Source: Metallyticus violacea
Lineage: Eukaryota; Arthropoda; Insecta; Mantodea; Metallyticidae
NCBI GenBank assembly: GCA_030762175.1
Contig: CM060833.1
Location: forward strand, 7,629,001-7,693,000
Length of the DNA: 64,000 bases
Reading direction: 5' to 3'
In this document: piece by piece, positions 54,950 through 64,000 of the stretch
Layout of the letters: each line of letters starts with the position of its first letter
Position numbering within the stretch: the stretch's first letter is position 1
Made by a program: the position numbers and the translations under genes
Notes under the pieces: generated by a model
What the model saw: only the letters and a program-made list of their open reading frames with translations
What the model was told of the DNA's origin: nothing
Database searches by the model: none

Positions 54950-55321
54950 GATTATTATTATTATTATTTCTTTTTCTCCTACATTACTAATTATGTGGGT
55001 CAAATACTCTCTTTACATAATGACAAATCGATTAACAATGCGGCATGCAAAGACATAATTCAAACAAGAAAACAACTGATTGCGGTGGACATGAATATGT
55101 TGAACTGCCAGCGTTTGGTTGAAAGACCCCATACTGGGATGACGATCACGGATGTCCTGAAACGCTTCCAAGAATGACATTATTATGATGGGTAAAGCGT
55201 GAATTTGAAACAAAGAGTGTAAGACCCTGATGACAAATGAATACATAAGTCAATGTGCAGATCCGAACTTCATATACCCTGAGTAACAACGACACCTCTT
55301 ATGAAAAAAGATTTACATCGA
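53131..55321. other. No gene recognised; one microsatellite
   Basis: (ATT)n with one interruption at 54914-54967. Short frames at 53765-53983 and 54995-55177 have no motif. 54110-54400 has an 'aacaataaattgtg' polyadenylation-like end but no other sign of a transcript. Confidence 0.35.
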
Positions 55322-55687
55322 CGAGGGCTGTTCAATTAGGAATTATCTTAATTTTTTAACTACATACCTTTACTTGTCCCAATAATTTTGTGATATTTCT
55401 TAAAATAGCCCTCGATAAACGCAATGCACTGTCCCGCCGTTTCTGCTGGAACCATTTTTTGACAAATTCCTCAGGATTGCATCCACAGCCTTCACCACTG
55501 ATTCTAATGCTGGAAAATGCCTCTCACGAAGTTGTTTCTTCAATTTAGGAAAAGGAAAAAGTCACTCGGGGCTAAATCTGGACTATAGGGAAGATGAGGA
55601 CACATTTCAAATTGATTTTGGTGAAATATTCAGCAACAGTATTTGCAATGTGTGGCCGTGCATTGTCTTGATTTATCATTTGACTTT

Positions 55688-55985
55688 TCACCGCCACCGA
55701 TGGCCGAAGTCGTTAAGTCGCGGACTCATGAGCGGCAGGTCTGGGGTTCGAATCCCGAGAGGACCGTCCTCCCTGACTGAGGTTTTTTCCAGGTTTTCCT
55801 CAGTCCTCATAAATGGCAATTGCCGGGGAGGTACCCTAAAACTTAGGCCTGGAACGATTCCTTCATTCAAGATAAATCCTTTCCCAATATATCATTTCAT
55901 CTCATGTATCATCAGTGACCATCGCCTGAGGTGCCTCTGTAGCAAAAACGGACGTTAAACGCCATTCATTCATTCATTCATTCAT
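55688..55985 (+). repeat. SINE-A, full length with (ATTC)n tail
   Basis: Head 'accgccaccgatggccgaag', B box 'ggggttcgaatcccgaga', body 'gccggggaggtaccctaaaa', end 'aaaacggacgttaaacgcca'. The tail is (ATTC)n at about 55965-55985 instead of poly-A. Confidence 0.9.
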
Positions 55986-56045
55986 TTTGTAGTATTGCCC
56001 AGTTACAGTTGTGTGTGTAGGTATGACATACCGGTAAACCTTTCC

Positions 56046-56328
56046 TTGAATATCGAAGTCAGCCCCGATGGTCTAAAGGTAACCATGTTTGCCTTGTAAC
56101 CCAAGATCACGGGCTCACTTCAGCCTGGGTCGATGACTATTTTCTGGCGTAAAAGTCCTTCGGAAGGAAAGTAAAACTATGGGTGCCGTTTAGTAGATTT
56201 ACGGCACGTAAAAGAACATCAAGGCTGAAAGAAGAGGCCTCTGAGCACATTTCACGCCCCGAATAGAATGGGATGCTGAGGACCTGAAGAGCGTCCGGAG
56301 AAACCAAATAATTAAATTGAATATCGAA
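56046..56328 (+). repeat. SINE-B with perfect 12-bp target-site duplication
   Basis: 'ttgaatatcgaa' stands at 56046-56057 and at 56317-56328. Between them lie the head 'gatggtctaaaggtaaccat', B box 'gggctcacttcagcctggg' (decayed), 'cctctgagcacatttcacgc' with a deletion of the usual 'aaatttgtcggccg' part, and the end 'gacctgaagagcgtccgg'. Confidence 0.9.
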
Positions 56329-56569
56329 AAATTATGACCATAACTTTCCTAGCAGTAACAACCGCTTTACTTGTTCTTGGGATCGAAATGATGTAGTCAT
56401 TAAGTTTCATCTGCAATGGTTGATTACCTTCGAAAGAAAATACACGTCTTCAAATGCACGCGAACATCCTTTTGTTCAGAAATCAGCAGTATTGAAACTT
56501 CTCAGATACCAATGTATGGGCGACACCTGGCTCAAGTTCTTGCACAAAAAACAGGAATTTTATAGCGTT

Positions 56570-56960
56570 TTAATTTCACTCTTCAAACAGGGGAATGAAA
56601 ATTCCAGTTTGCTGAAACAGACGTCAAAGGGGAACGTTCCAGAGCATGTCCAGTATTATCTAACGTTACTTTAGTGAGTACTGTGTGTGGCTGTGTACGC
56701 TTTTTATCAAGAATACTTTCCGTTTCACGAAATTTACTTACCAATCTGTGAATGGAACTTCGACAGGGAGTTGAATATCAGGAAATCCCTCTTGAAACAA
56801 TCTCCGTACCTCACAAGCAGATTCTGTACGCACATAAGAATCGTGAATAAATACTCTTTGGAGAGTAGAATGCCTCGATTGAGCCATATTAACGTAATTA
56901 ATACACTGTCACACAACATACAAGAACACGTCCGTTCGTTTCTAAAGTTAAATTTGCACT
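56570..56960 (-). pseudogene. DUF4817-type transposase N-terminal fragment
   Basis: The minus strand from 56892 reads 'MAQSRHSTLQRVFIHDSYVR', 'ACEVRRLFQEGFPDIQLPVE' and 'KFRETESILDKKRTQPH', then 'TLDNTGHALERSPLTSVS'. This is the complete HTH region of the family. The catalytic domain is missing. It is the uninterrupted counterpart of the 27250-27780 segment. Confidence 0.8.
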
Positions 56961-56985
56961 GAGTTAACCCAGTAACAACTTAACC

Positions 56986-58095
56986 TACGAGGATTGATCC
57001 ATAAGTTTCCGGCCTAACCATTTTCTAGTATGATAAAGACAAAACAAATTCACTTTTCAATATAGTTACCCTTTATTGCAATACATTTCTCACATCTTTG
57101 ATTTAACATTTTAATCCCCCCTCCCAATAATAGTCAAAAGTCTTGTCTGCCAAATGGGCATAAACAGCATCCATCACCTCTTCGTCATGCTTAAATTTCC
57201 TTCCTCGAAGGCCTTTCTTGAGTTGTTAGAAGAGGAAACAGTCACTGGGACCTAGATCTAGGCTGTAGGGAAGATGATTGATCCCCTTGAAGCCACATTT
57301 CTTCACAGCTTCCTTTGCAACAAGAGTTGTGCACAGGCGCGTTGTCGTGAAAAAGGTGCATACCACCACTCAGCTTTCCTCGCCTTTTCTCTTTGATGGA
57401 AGCACGCAGTCTGTGCAGTAGGCCAGCATAGTACTCCCCATTTACTGTGGTGTTCCTCCCTTTGAAGTCAATGAAGAGTATTCTTTCACAGTTCCAAAAG
57501 ATTGTGGCCATGAGCTTCTTGTTGACTAAGTGACCATGGCTTTTAGAGGCGGTGCTTCGCCATGTTTATGAATCATAGTAGAGGACCGTAGTTTCATCTA
57601 CTGTAACAATGGTTTGCACAACTTCTCTCTCGTTGCCACGGCAGAGCTCCAAAAATGTCGGACAACAGATAACTCGTTGCTGCTTTTGGACCGAGGAAAC
57701 AAGTCTAGGCACCCATCTTACACTAACCTTATTCATGTTTAAATGTTAATGAATAATTCCAAGGACTATTGTTTTAGAAAGGCCCAACCTTGCTGCTATT
57801 TCTGTAACTTTGAGCCGCCGGCCGGTCTTCTATAATTTCTCCTTCCACAAGGGCGATGTTTTTAGGAGTGAGCACCTCCAAGGCCAACCTGCACGTTCTT
57901 CGTCTTCAATGCTTTCTCGACCCATTCGAAAAAGTTTGGCCCATTCTTTTACGGTAGAATATGAGGGGGATGTTTCCCCATATACATCGTTCAATCGCTG
58001 TTTAATTTCATTTGGAGTAAGTGCTTCTTTTGTGAAGAACGTAATAACAGCTCGATACTCACTTTTGAACATGTCACAATCTCTTCGTAGTTAAG
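56986..58095 (-). mobile_element. mariner M7, same family as M4, opposite orientation
   Basis: The 3' TIR 'gaggattgatccataagttt' starts at about 56990 after TA. The minus strand starts 'MFKSEYRAVITFFTKEALTP', 'NEIKQRLNDVYGETSPSYST' and 'KEWAKLFRMGRESIEDEERA' (58072-57840), an HTH region. 'TVDETTVLYYDS' (near 57600) keeps the first catalytic Asp with Glu. 'MATIFWNCERILFIDFKG' and 'HLFHDNAPVHNS' (57365-57330) keep the second. Frameshifts lie between the blocks. The 5' TIR was not found near 58095, so that end is truncated. Confidence 0.85.
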
Positions 58096-59184
58096 CTACG
58101 AACAACAGTGTTACGTTTCATTTGGGCAATGCTTATACATAAACGACGTTTTCATCGCCGCCTATTCTCCTCGTCCTTAAAGTGCTTAAACTCTGCAAGT
58201 AGTTATAGGCTTTTGTACGTGAAATAGAAGAATCTGTGAAAGCTCTTTGTAATTTTTCCAGCAGTTCTTGTTGATGCAGGGCACAGCTATAATCGTATAA
58301 TATATCGCACGAAAATGCTCGAGTCACCTCCCTCTTGCAACAAAAGATGAGCGCACGACCACAATTAACATTTTGCTGCAGCTATAACAATAAATGCGTC
58401 ATGGTTACTAATCGCTCTTCCCAGTGCTGCCAACGAGAAACTTATATCGCTAATACTTTCTCAAAGACCCGAAAATTAAATAGTTACTTCGCATTAAAAG
58501 ATATGTTTCATAAAATGATTTTATTTTCACTGTTAAAATAATGATTTGCGATCTCTTCATTAATGTCTCTATCATTATTATATTAAATTCACTGGCCTTT
58601 TCTTCCTTTAGTGATTTGCCATCGACCTTGGAAATGAATTAATTTATTCAGAATTTCCACACTGGAGGATAGTCCCCATGAATTACATCCAACTCTACTT
58701 GCGAATACTTCTACAAATGAAAATGTTTAATCACTGCATGGAACGTTTTTTCTATTTTTCTTTCCTTTCTCCTGTTTTTATGGGAGATGAGACGGTGGTC
58801 GATATTGTCAAATGTTGGCTACGCCTCGCTTCTATCTTTGTCGCAGACTGTTACTTGGCAACAGTGATTTCGAATAACGCATTTTTCGCTCCATTTAATG
58901 CAAATTTACCGGAGTTCCAAACAACTGCATACAGCCTTGTTTTTCAACGATTTATTTCGTCTTATGTTGTTGCAATTTATACGATTCTTCTCTTGTTAGT
59001 TCATGTAAAAAGGACAATACTTAAAATGATTATATGAATGATCTCCACAAGAAGGCTTTTTTTTTGGGGGGGGGGCTACCTCTTCTAAGACAAATGTACT
59101 AAGGGTGTTCTAAAAGTTCTTGACCTGATTCAAGAGGTAGTAAAGATGGCCAAATTACTTTAACTATTTCACTTATGTGACGTG
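58096..59184 (+). other. Unassigned; contains a 119-codon hydrophobic frame
   Basis: The plus frame at 58678-59037 has 'VKCWLRLASIFVADCYLATV' and 'SYVVAIYTILLLLVHVKRTI', two possible membrane segments. The first resembles the transmembrane region of insect ionotropic receptors, with a following 'FQTTAY' region. The evidence is one short frame without splice sites. A decayed receptor exon is possible but weakly supported. Confidence 0.25.
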
Positions 59185-59305
59185 ATCATAAAATTGACAA
59201 AACCTCTGAGCAAAATTTGTCGGCTGTTTCACGCCCTGAATTGAATGGGACGCTGATGGCCTGAGATGTTAAAGAGCGTCCATAAAAAAAAATCATAAAA
59301 TTGAC
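59185..59305 (+). repeat. SINE-B, strongly 5'-truncated, with perfect 14-bp TSD
   Basis: 'atcataaaattgac' at 59185-59198 and at 59292-59305 bound only the last 90 or so bases of SINE-B, from 'aaaacctctgagcaaaattt' to 'agcgtccataaaaaaaa'. The duplication proves that this truncated copy is itself an insertion product, not a remnant. Confidence 0.95.
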
Positions 59306-59409
59306 CAATGAAACGAAACAACATTTTTTAATTTTGACAAGTCACGGTCCGATATCGCAGAGAAATTTTCGCTAAATTTGATCAAATCCGTTTTATCACT
59401 TGAAGTGCA

Positions 59410-60030
59410 TTTGTCTTGTGATCAACCCCTATAGCTCCACTATATGATTTCTAAGCACGCATCATTTAGCACTTTTCTGTCTTTTCAGTAACTGTAACTT
59501 TAACTATCTTAATGTGTATTCACTCAAGCAATTGTTTTTGCATATTCAGCCAAACAGTCTGAAATTATTTTGTAAATTATGTAACACTATCTGCCTAAGC
59601 AAACATATATTTTAATAAACACTTGTTCCGAATGGTAAAAGACGTCGCTCTCTTGTTTTTCTCAGTTGGTATTAGAAAATCGAACGGTAGCGATTGTAAT
59701 AGGCGACTTTCAGCTGTTTCAATCTCACGGTTTCTGAATAGGTAGATATTCATAAGTAAGAGTATTATTTATACAATTATTTATATTTTGTGCACGAATT
59801 TCAAATAAGCATGGCCTGAAATAAGCATTCATAATACAAATGTATAATTATTATAATATTGTAAGCAAAGTTTACGGGAAATTATGTTTAAATTTTGATT
59901 TTATTCGTGAACTAGTCCTAATAAATATCACTCGAAGGCCTGAGCTTTCGAGATTAATTCACTCACTACGTCGTGAATTTATCTACAATCTCAAACCTTC
60001 TTGTTATATTACTTGTGAACGAGCACCTTT
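59410..60030 (+). repeat. Paralogous segment of 34245-37000
   Basis: Blocks 59410-59490, 59660-59810 and 59865-60020 match, in order and orientation, blocks at 34245-34320, 34785-35210 and 36845-37000. This copy lacks both SINE-A insertions and the orphan-ORF transposon. Confidence 0.75.
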
Positions 60031-60599
60031 CAACCAATATACGTTCTCTTTGATACCTCATTCATCACTGATCAGAAAGGAACTTAATGGATACTTTTAA
60101 AGTAAGGTTCTCATAAACTGTTAGTGTTTTTTTTCTCTCCTGCGTTCATTTTTTATTCCTATAACCTCAGCTTCTATTCTACTAGGGATCTAGGAAGCCT
60201 GTTCTTCATTTTCCGGTTAATTATTAGCAGTTCGTACAAAACTGTTAAAATGGCGAGATATGGTGATCTACGAATTCAAAATATAAAAGAAGCGGCACAA
60301 AGCCTAACGCCGCATAATACAAAAAGAAACAAAAAGATCGTATAAAATCAATTTTTAAGACTTTTGCGCAGAAAGATATTATAAAGGATCGTTTACGCAT
60401 CGCAATATTTTTATCCCCTCTTACTCACAATCTTTCATGCTTCGACTTTCGGTCTCGAAATAATTTTCACGACAAAAACATTCGTTGACCTGAATTAAAT
60501 TACCGTATTACTGAAGATAGTTGAAGATCATCCTTTAGATGGCGCGCTGTAAAGTTTTAGACGCGTGAAGTGTAGTCACTTGTTTGTAACGATTGTTTA
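60031..60599. other. Unassigned DNA
   Basis: No motif or repeat match seen. Confidence 0.3.
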
Positions 60600-61515
60600 A
60601 ACAAACTAGTGTTAACATTTTCTACAAAATGCATAAAAACTGAAATACGAACTGTGATAAAATTACTTCATTTTGAAGGTTTAACAGAAGATAACATTAA
60701 AGGATTCATCTCTATTTTCAATAGTTAAAAAGTGGGTTACTGAATTTAAGCATGATCGTACATCCATTCAAGATGAAGAGCGATCAGGAGGTCCCAAAAC
60801 TGCCACGTCCGATGAGATTATAACAAAAATTCACAATGGCATACTCAATGATCGCCGATTGAAAGTACGGGAATTGCCTAGCATTGCAAATACCTCAATA
60901 GTCGTGTTCACTACATTTTGCACAAAAATTCTTTCATTTCCTAGTGTTTAGACTTGTTTCAACGTAATTCCAGTGAGTTTATCCGATGTTTCATAACAGT
61001 AGATGAAACATGAATTCATCAATACACACCAGAGACGAAGGAGAGTCCAAACAGTTGGTGGCAACAGGTGAAAGTGCACGGTTCTATCTACAGGAAAAGT
61101 CATGGCTACGGTTTTCTGGGAATCTTATGTTGTGGTGCTCGTAGACTACCTCCAGAAGGGCAGAATCATCAACGGGGAGTATTGTGTTTCACTTCTGGAC
61201 CAACTGAAGGATGGGTCTTTACACACGCCTGCATTGTTGCTGCAAAACGTCAAGGTCTTCGCTTCCACATCTGCCATATTCGCCGGATTTGACTCCCAGC
61301 GACTGATTTTTATTCTCAAACCTGAAAAGTTGACTCTGTGGATGAAGATTCACATCAAATGACGAGGTTGAAATTGAGACAGACGCTTATTTTACTGAGG
61401 GTACAACGTTGGACTAAATGTATGGATTAATATCAGGTGAACATGTTTATAAACTTTTTTTTATCTTAACTCTTGGTCAGACCGAAAACTTTTAGAGCGT
61501 GCCTCGTGTACTAGT
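60600..61515 (+). mobile_element. mariner M8, 3' end present, transposase broken
   Basis: The frame near 60635 gives 'IEIRTVIKLLHFEGLTEDNI' (HTH start). 'CFITVDET' then stop then 'IHQYTPETKESPNSWWQ' (60985-61065) keeps the first catalytic block. 'MATVFWESYVVVLVDYLQKG' and 'RIINGEYCVSLLDQL' (61102-61210) follow. The DNAxxH block is not recognisable. The 3' terminus as reverse complement is 'cacgaggcacgctctaaaag' near 61510. No 5' TIR was found. Confidence 0.75.
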
Positions 61516-62399
61516 AACGAGGAACATTTATTAGCAGGATTTGAATAACCTACAAATATCTGAAAAATTATTATTAAAATACCTACAATGACTTTAAAAG
61601 TTCTGTTATCTTAATTTCAGGCCATGACATTACAACAGAGTTCTTACTTCTGTAACGCCAGAACTGCAATAAAAAAAGTAATAATTTACTTAAACTATCG
61701 AATTATTCTGCTTTAAGATTTGCCTGCACTGTCCTGACGAACTTAAATGTTTCCTTATTTAAACTAAAATGTAGATAGCCACTCACCAATAATACGCCCG
61801 AAGGCTCAATCTGTCTTGCGCAAGCGCAGCAGCGATTTTCTGTCCCTTTCAAAGAGAGCTGATGGTCTTACTACAGTATGCGTTAACGATGTAGGCTAGC
61901 GTTGGTCACGGCCTGGTTGTCTGCTCTTATGAGAATCTGGAGGGCAACAGAAATACCAGGATCCAGACGATATCAATTTCATATATAGTATTTGCTATTT
62001 TTAGTTGTATTATGGCTATGCGAAATTGTGCATTTGTTTTATTTTAACAGTAAACACAATTTACCGTGACTAGTTGTTTTAAAAGTAATTCTTAAAATTC
62101 TCTTAATCGCATTTTAGTTTACGCATGACTGCGGACCGTACGATAGGTTAGTAGCTTTTAATCTATAACTTTTTCCTCCATTTATGAACTTAAGTACATT
62201 AAATTACATCTTTATTGTAGGGCTAGTTACAAACATATGCATTCATTGCACAGATCAGAAGACAGAAAATAGTTCTGTTGCAAAATGATAAGACCAGGCT
62301 GAATACTTCACGACCTTTTTATAGCAAACACTGTTCTGTAGCTGTGGAGTGCGCTGTCTGTGTGGGTTATGTTCGGAAGAGTGCACCATTAAGTAAGTA
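61516..62399. other. No gene recognised
   Basis: AT-rich with short frames only. Confidence 0.3.
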
Positions 62400-63945
62400 T
62401 GGGTCAGAAGGTAGGATTATCCAGCTTCGAATAAGATCAGGTTAAATCTACAAAGAAGAGCTGTTTTCGTCTTGAGATAGCAAGAAGACTTGGCAGGTCA
62501 CTCACTATGCATGATAAATAATTTCCGAAAGCTAGGAAATAATTATGGAATGAAAAGGTCTGGGAGACCTCAAAAACTTACTCCTCGACAAAAGAGGCAA
62601 GTGATCAGAAAGCTCATGTTGATGGATCATCGCTGGTGACCTCACTGTCAATGTTCACAAATCGACATTGTCCAGGCTAGTCAAACATACAAACATTGAA
62701 ATACTCTGGGTGTCAAAAATGTACACCACTTTCACAGTAGATGTCTATTTAATATATTTCAAAGTTGGACTGATAAACAACTGTAATGTGTAGTATGATG
62801 TTCTGTAAACAGATGTGACTCATATTACGTTATGCTAGCGTTGCTACAACAAAATGGAGCCAAGATTATCGTTTGAACAGCGGAAAGCAATTTTGAAGTG
62901 GTATTGGAAAACCGAGAATGTTGTTGAAGTTCAAAGGCAATAGAGACGTGTGTACAGAACAGAACCGCCGTTGGACTTCTACCTATGGGGAACTCTTAAG
63001 GATGTTGTATACCGTAGAAAATCAGCTACACTGATAGTACTTCGGGAAGAAATTGAAACGGCATGTGCTGCAATCGCTGAGGACACTTTCGCAAACGTTG
63101 CTCAGTCAGTAGTTCAACGTACTCAGAAGTGTATCGACGCCGATGATGGGCATTTTGAGCAACTGTTGTAACTGTAAAAGTCTAAGATGATTAGTGCTCA
63201 TCATTTTCTGTTTTTGTGAATTCAGTTTTGTTATGTTAACACAGTTTTTTCTTTGCGTGAAGTGTGTATACATTTTTTGGCACACTCTGTACAAGTCTGA
63301 TGATGGTTCACCATAAACAGAGACGGACGACTCGGCGAGAAACACTCACCTGGATGAAAAGAAATTCAACTTGGACCGTCCTGATTTTTGGGCACACTAC
63401 TGGCCTACCTCAGAAAAGAAGAAGAAGTATTTGCATAGAGGCAGCAAGAGGGAAAGTATCTGATGGTCTGGGGTGGAGGGTATGGAGGTAAAGCAGGTCG
63501 TATGAAAGTCATACACTGTCAGACACTACTTTTACCTGTGGCAGAGAAGATTGGAACAGATAGTTGGGTATTTCAGGAGTATAATGCAACCATCCACACT
63601 GCCAGATGCGCTGAAAAGTAGTTTAGCAAAAGTGAGAAGTGTCTTGGGATACACCGCCAATTCCCCTGACCTAAACCCTATGGAGAATGTATGGGGAATC
63701 CAATCGTATGCAGGTCAGTTATGTTGCGATGGAAAGCAATAGGCCAGTGTGCAGGAATTAAAGACCTGTACTATATCTGCATGAATGATCTGGAACTGCC
63801 CGAGTTACAGAAGCTTGAAGAGGATATGAAGGATCGGGTGACTCAGGCGTTCATTTGTAGCATATTAATGACAAGTGGTCCTATAATTTTGCAATGTTTT
63901 TTGTACTCGGCAGCCTCTGAAATGAATGCATATGTTTGTAGCTAA
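62400..63945 (+). pseudogene. Tc1/Tc3-like transposase relic, interrupted
   Basis: Before the insertion, 'GRPQKLTPRQKRQVIRKL' (62565-62620) is the second HTH/GRPK-like region of a Tc1-type transposase. After it, 'RETLTWMKRNSTWTVLIFG' and, across frameshifts, 'DEKKFNLDGPD'-like wording hold the first catalytic block (63350-63385). 'KYLMVWGGGYGGKAG'-like text follows at 63455-63500, 'QEYNATIHTAR' at 63575, and 'SPDLNPMENVWGIQSY' at 63664-63710. Frameshifts and the 0.6-kb insertion show a dead copy. Confidence 0.75.
62702..63291 (+). mobile_element. Internally deleted DUF4817 element nested in the Tc1-like relic
   Basis: TIRs are 'ctctgggtgtcaaaaatgta' (62704) and, as reverse complement from 63289, 'cagagtgtgccaaaaaatgt', with TA at 62702-62703 and 63290-63291. 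It retains the N-terminus 'MEPRLSFEQRKAILKWYWKT' and 'ENVVEVQRQ' (62853-62940). It then jumps to the C-terminus 'PLDFYLWGTLKDVVYRRKSA' to 'RTQKCIDADDGHFEQLL' (62965-63171). The whole catalytic core is missing. At about 590 bp it is a MITE-like non-autonomous derivative. Confidence 0.9.
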
Positions 63946-64000
63946 TCACATGACACAGATAAAATAATTTGATGTAATTAAAATATATTTGACTTCAGTT

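Larger units (their letters stand above)
55322..56560 (-). mobile_element. mariner M5, carrying SINE-A and SINE-B insertions
   Basis: The 3' end of the element is 'gacgagggctgttcaattag' (55321). On the minus strand 'DNARPHIANTVAEYFTKINL' (about 55670-55615), 'KCVLI' and then 'REAFSSI'-type wording run down to 55340. Above the SINE-A (55688-55983), 'WAILQ' and 'ITYLHTQL'-like text leads into 'DYIISIPRTSKAVVTARKVM' near 56360. Coding order is mariner, with stops. Two SINEs interrupt it in the opposite orientation. Confidence 0.7.

Noticed and set aside
59101..59180. 'agggtgttctaaaagttctt' as a complete mariner
   Set aside because: It looks like one terminal repeat, but no transposase text or second end follows before the SINE-B fragment.

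Overview
This window is nuclear DNA of an insect. Its gene-poor, AT-rich sequence, its mix of Tc1/mariner, DUF4817-type, hAT and non-LTR elements, and above all a tRNA-headed SINE family present in more than a dozen copies suggest a large-genome cockroach or related dictyopteran (Periplaneta-like). The species is an inference from recalled repeats, not something proven here. There are no operons, ribosome binding sites, CRISPR arrays or classical RNA genes. Almost every open frame is a transposon relic or lies in simple sequence.

Only one stretch looks like an ordinary host coding exon: 12122-13519 on the minus strand. It is a GC-rich terminal exon of about 465 codons with a splice acceptor just upstream of its first ATG. 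It encodes a Ser/Pro-rich, probably disordered protein with eight RRxS sites. A second intact frame, 35579-36265 minus, belongs to an orphan multi-copy arthropod protein family. It lies inside a 1,330-bp unit with terminal inverted repeats and a TAA target duplication.

Layout. 1-6.5 kb: LINE RNase H fragments, a TIR element carrying a LINE insertion, two DUF4817 transposase relics and a GC-rich block. 6.5-9.8 kb: a dispersed AT-rich repeat ('repeat T') with internal 130-140 bp tandem units. 12.1-13.5 kb: the host exon. 14-20.9 kb: SINEs, a LINE reverse transcriptase split by a mariner, and other transposase fragments. 21.5-25.4 kb: repeat T again, then a second LINE RT. 25.7-30 kb: two mariners around a DUF4817 element. 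32-35 kb: SINEs, microsatellites and a DDE transposase. 35.3-36.6 kb: the orphan-ORF transposon. 37.4-38.4 kb: eight 64-bp tandem repeats beside a hAT relic. 39.05-39.9 kb: about 853 bp of uninterrupted TAGG repeat. 40-49 kb: mariner copies, SINEs, repeat T inverted. 51-58 kb: three degraded minus-strand mariners with SINE insertions. 59-64 kb: a paralogous copy of the 34-37 kb flanks, a mariner, and a Tc1-like element carrying an internally deleted DUF4817 element.

Naming used here: SINE-A has a Leu/Ser-tRNA-like head and ends near 'aaaacgggcgttaaacac'. SINE-B has a different tRNA-like head and ends near 'gttaaagagcgtccataaat'. SINE-C is seen once. DUF4817 elements are IS630-Tc1-mariner superfamily transposons whose transposase has an N-terminal DUF4817-like HTH region and a DDE_3-like catalytic region. 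Target-site duplications, empty-site comparison and nesting give a relative insertion order at several places.
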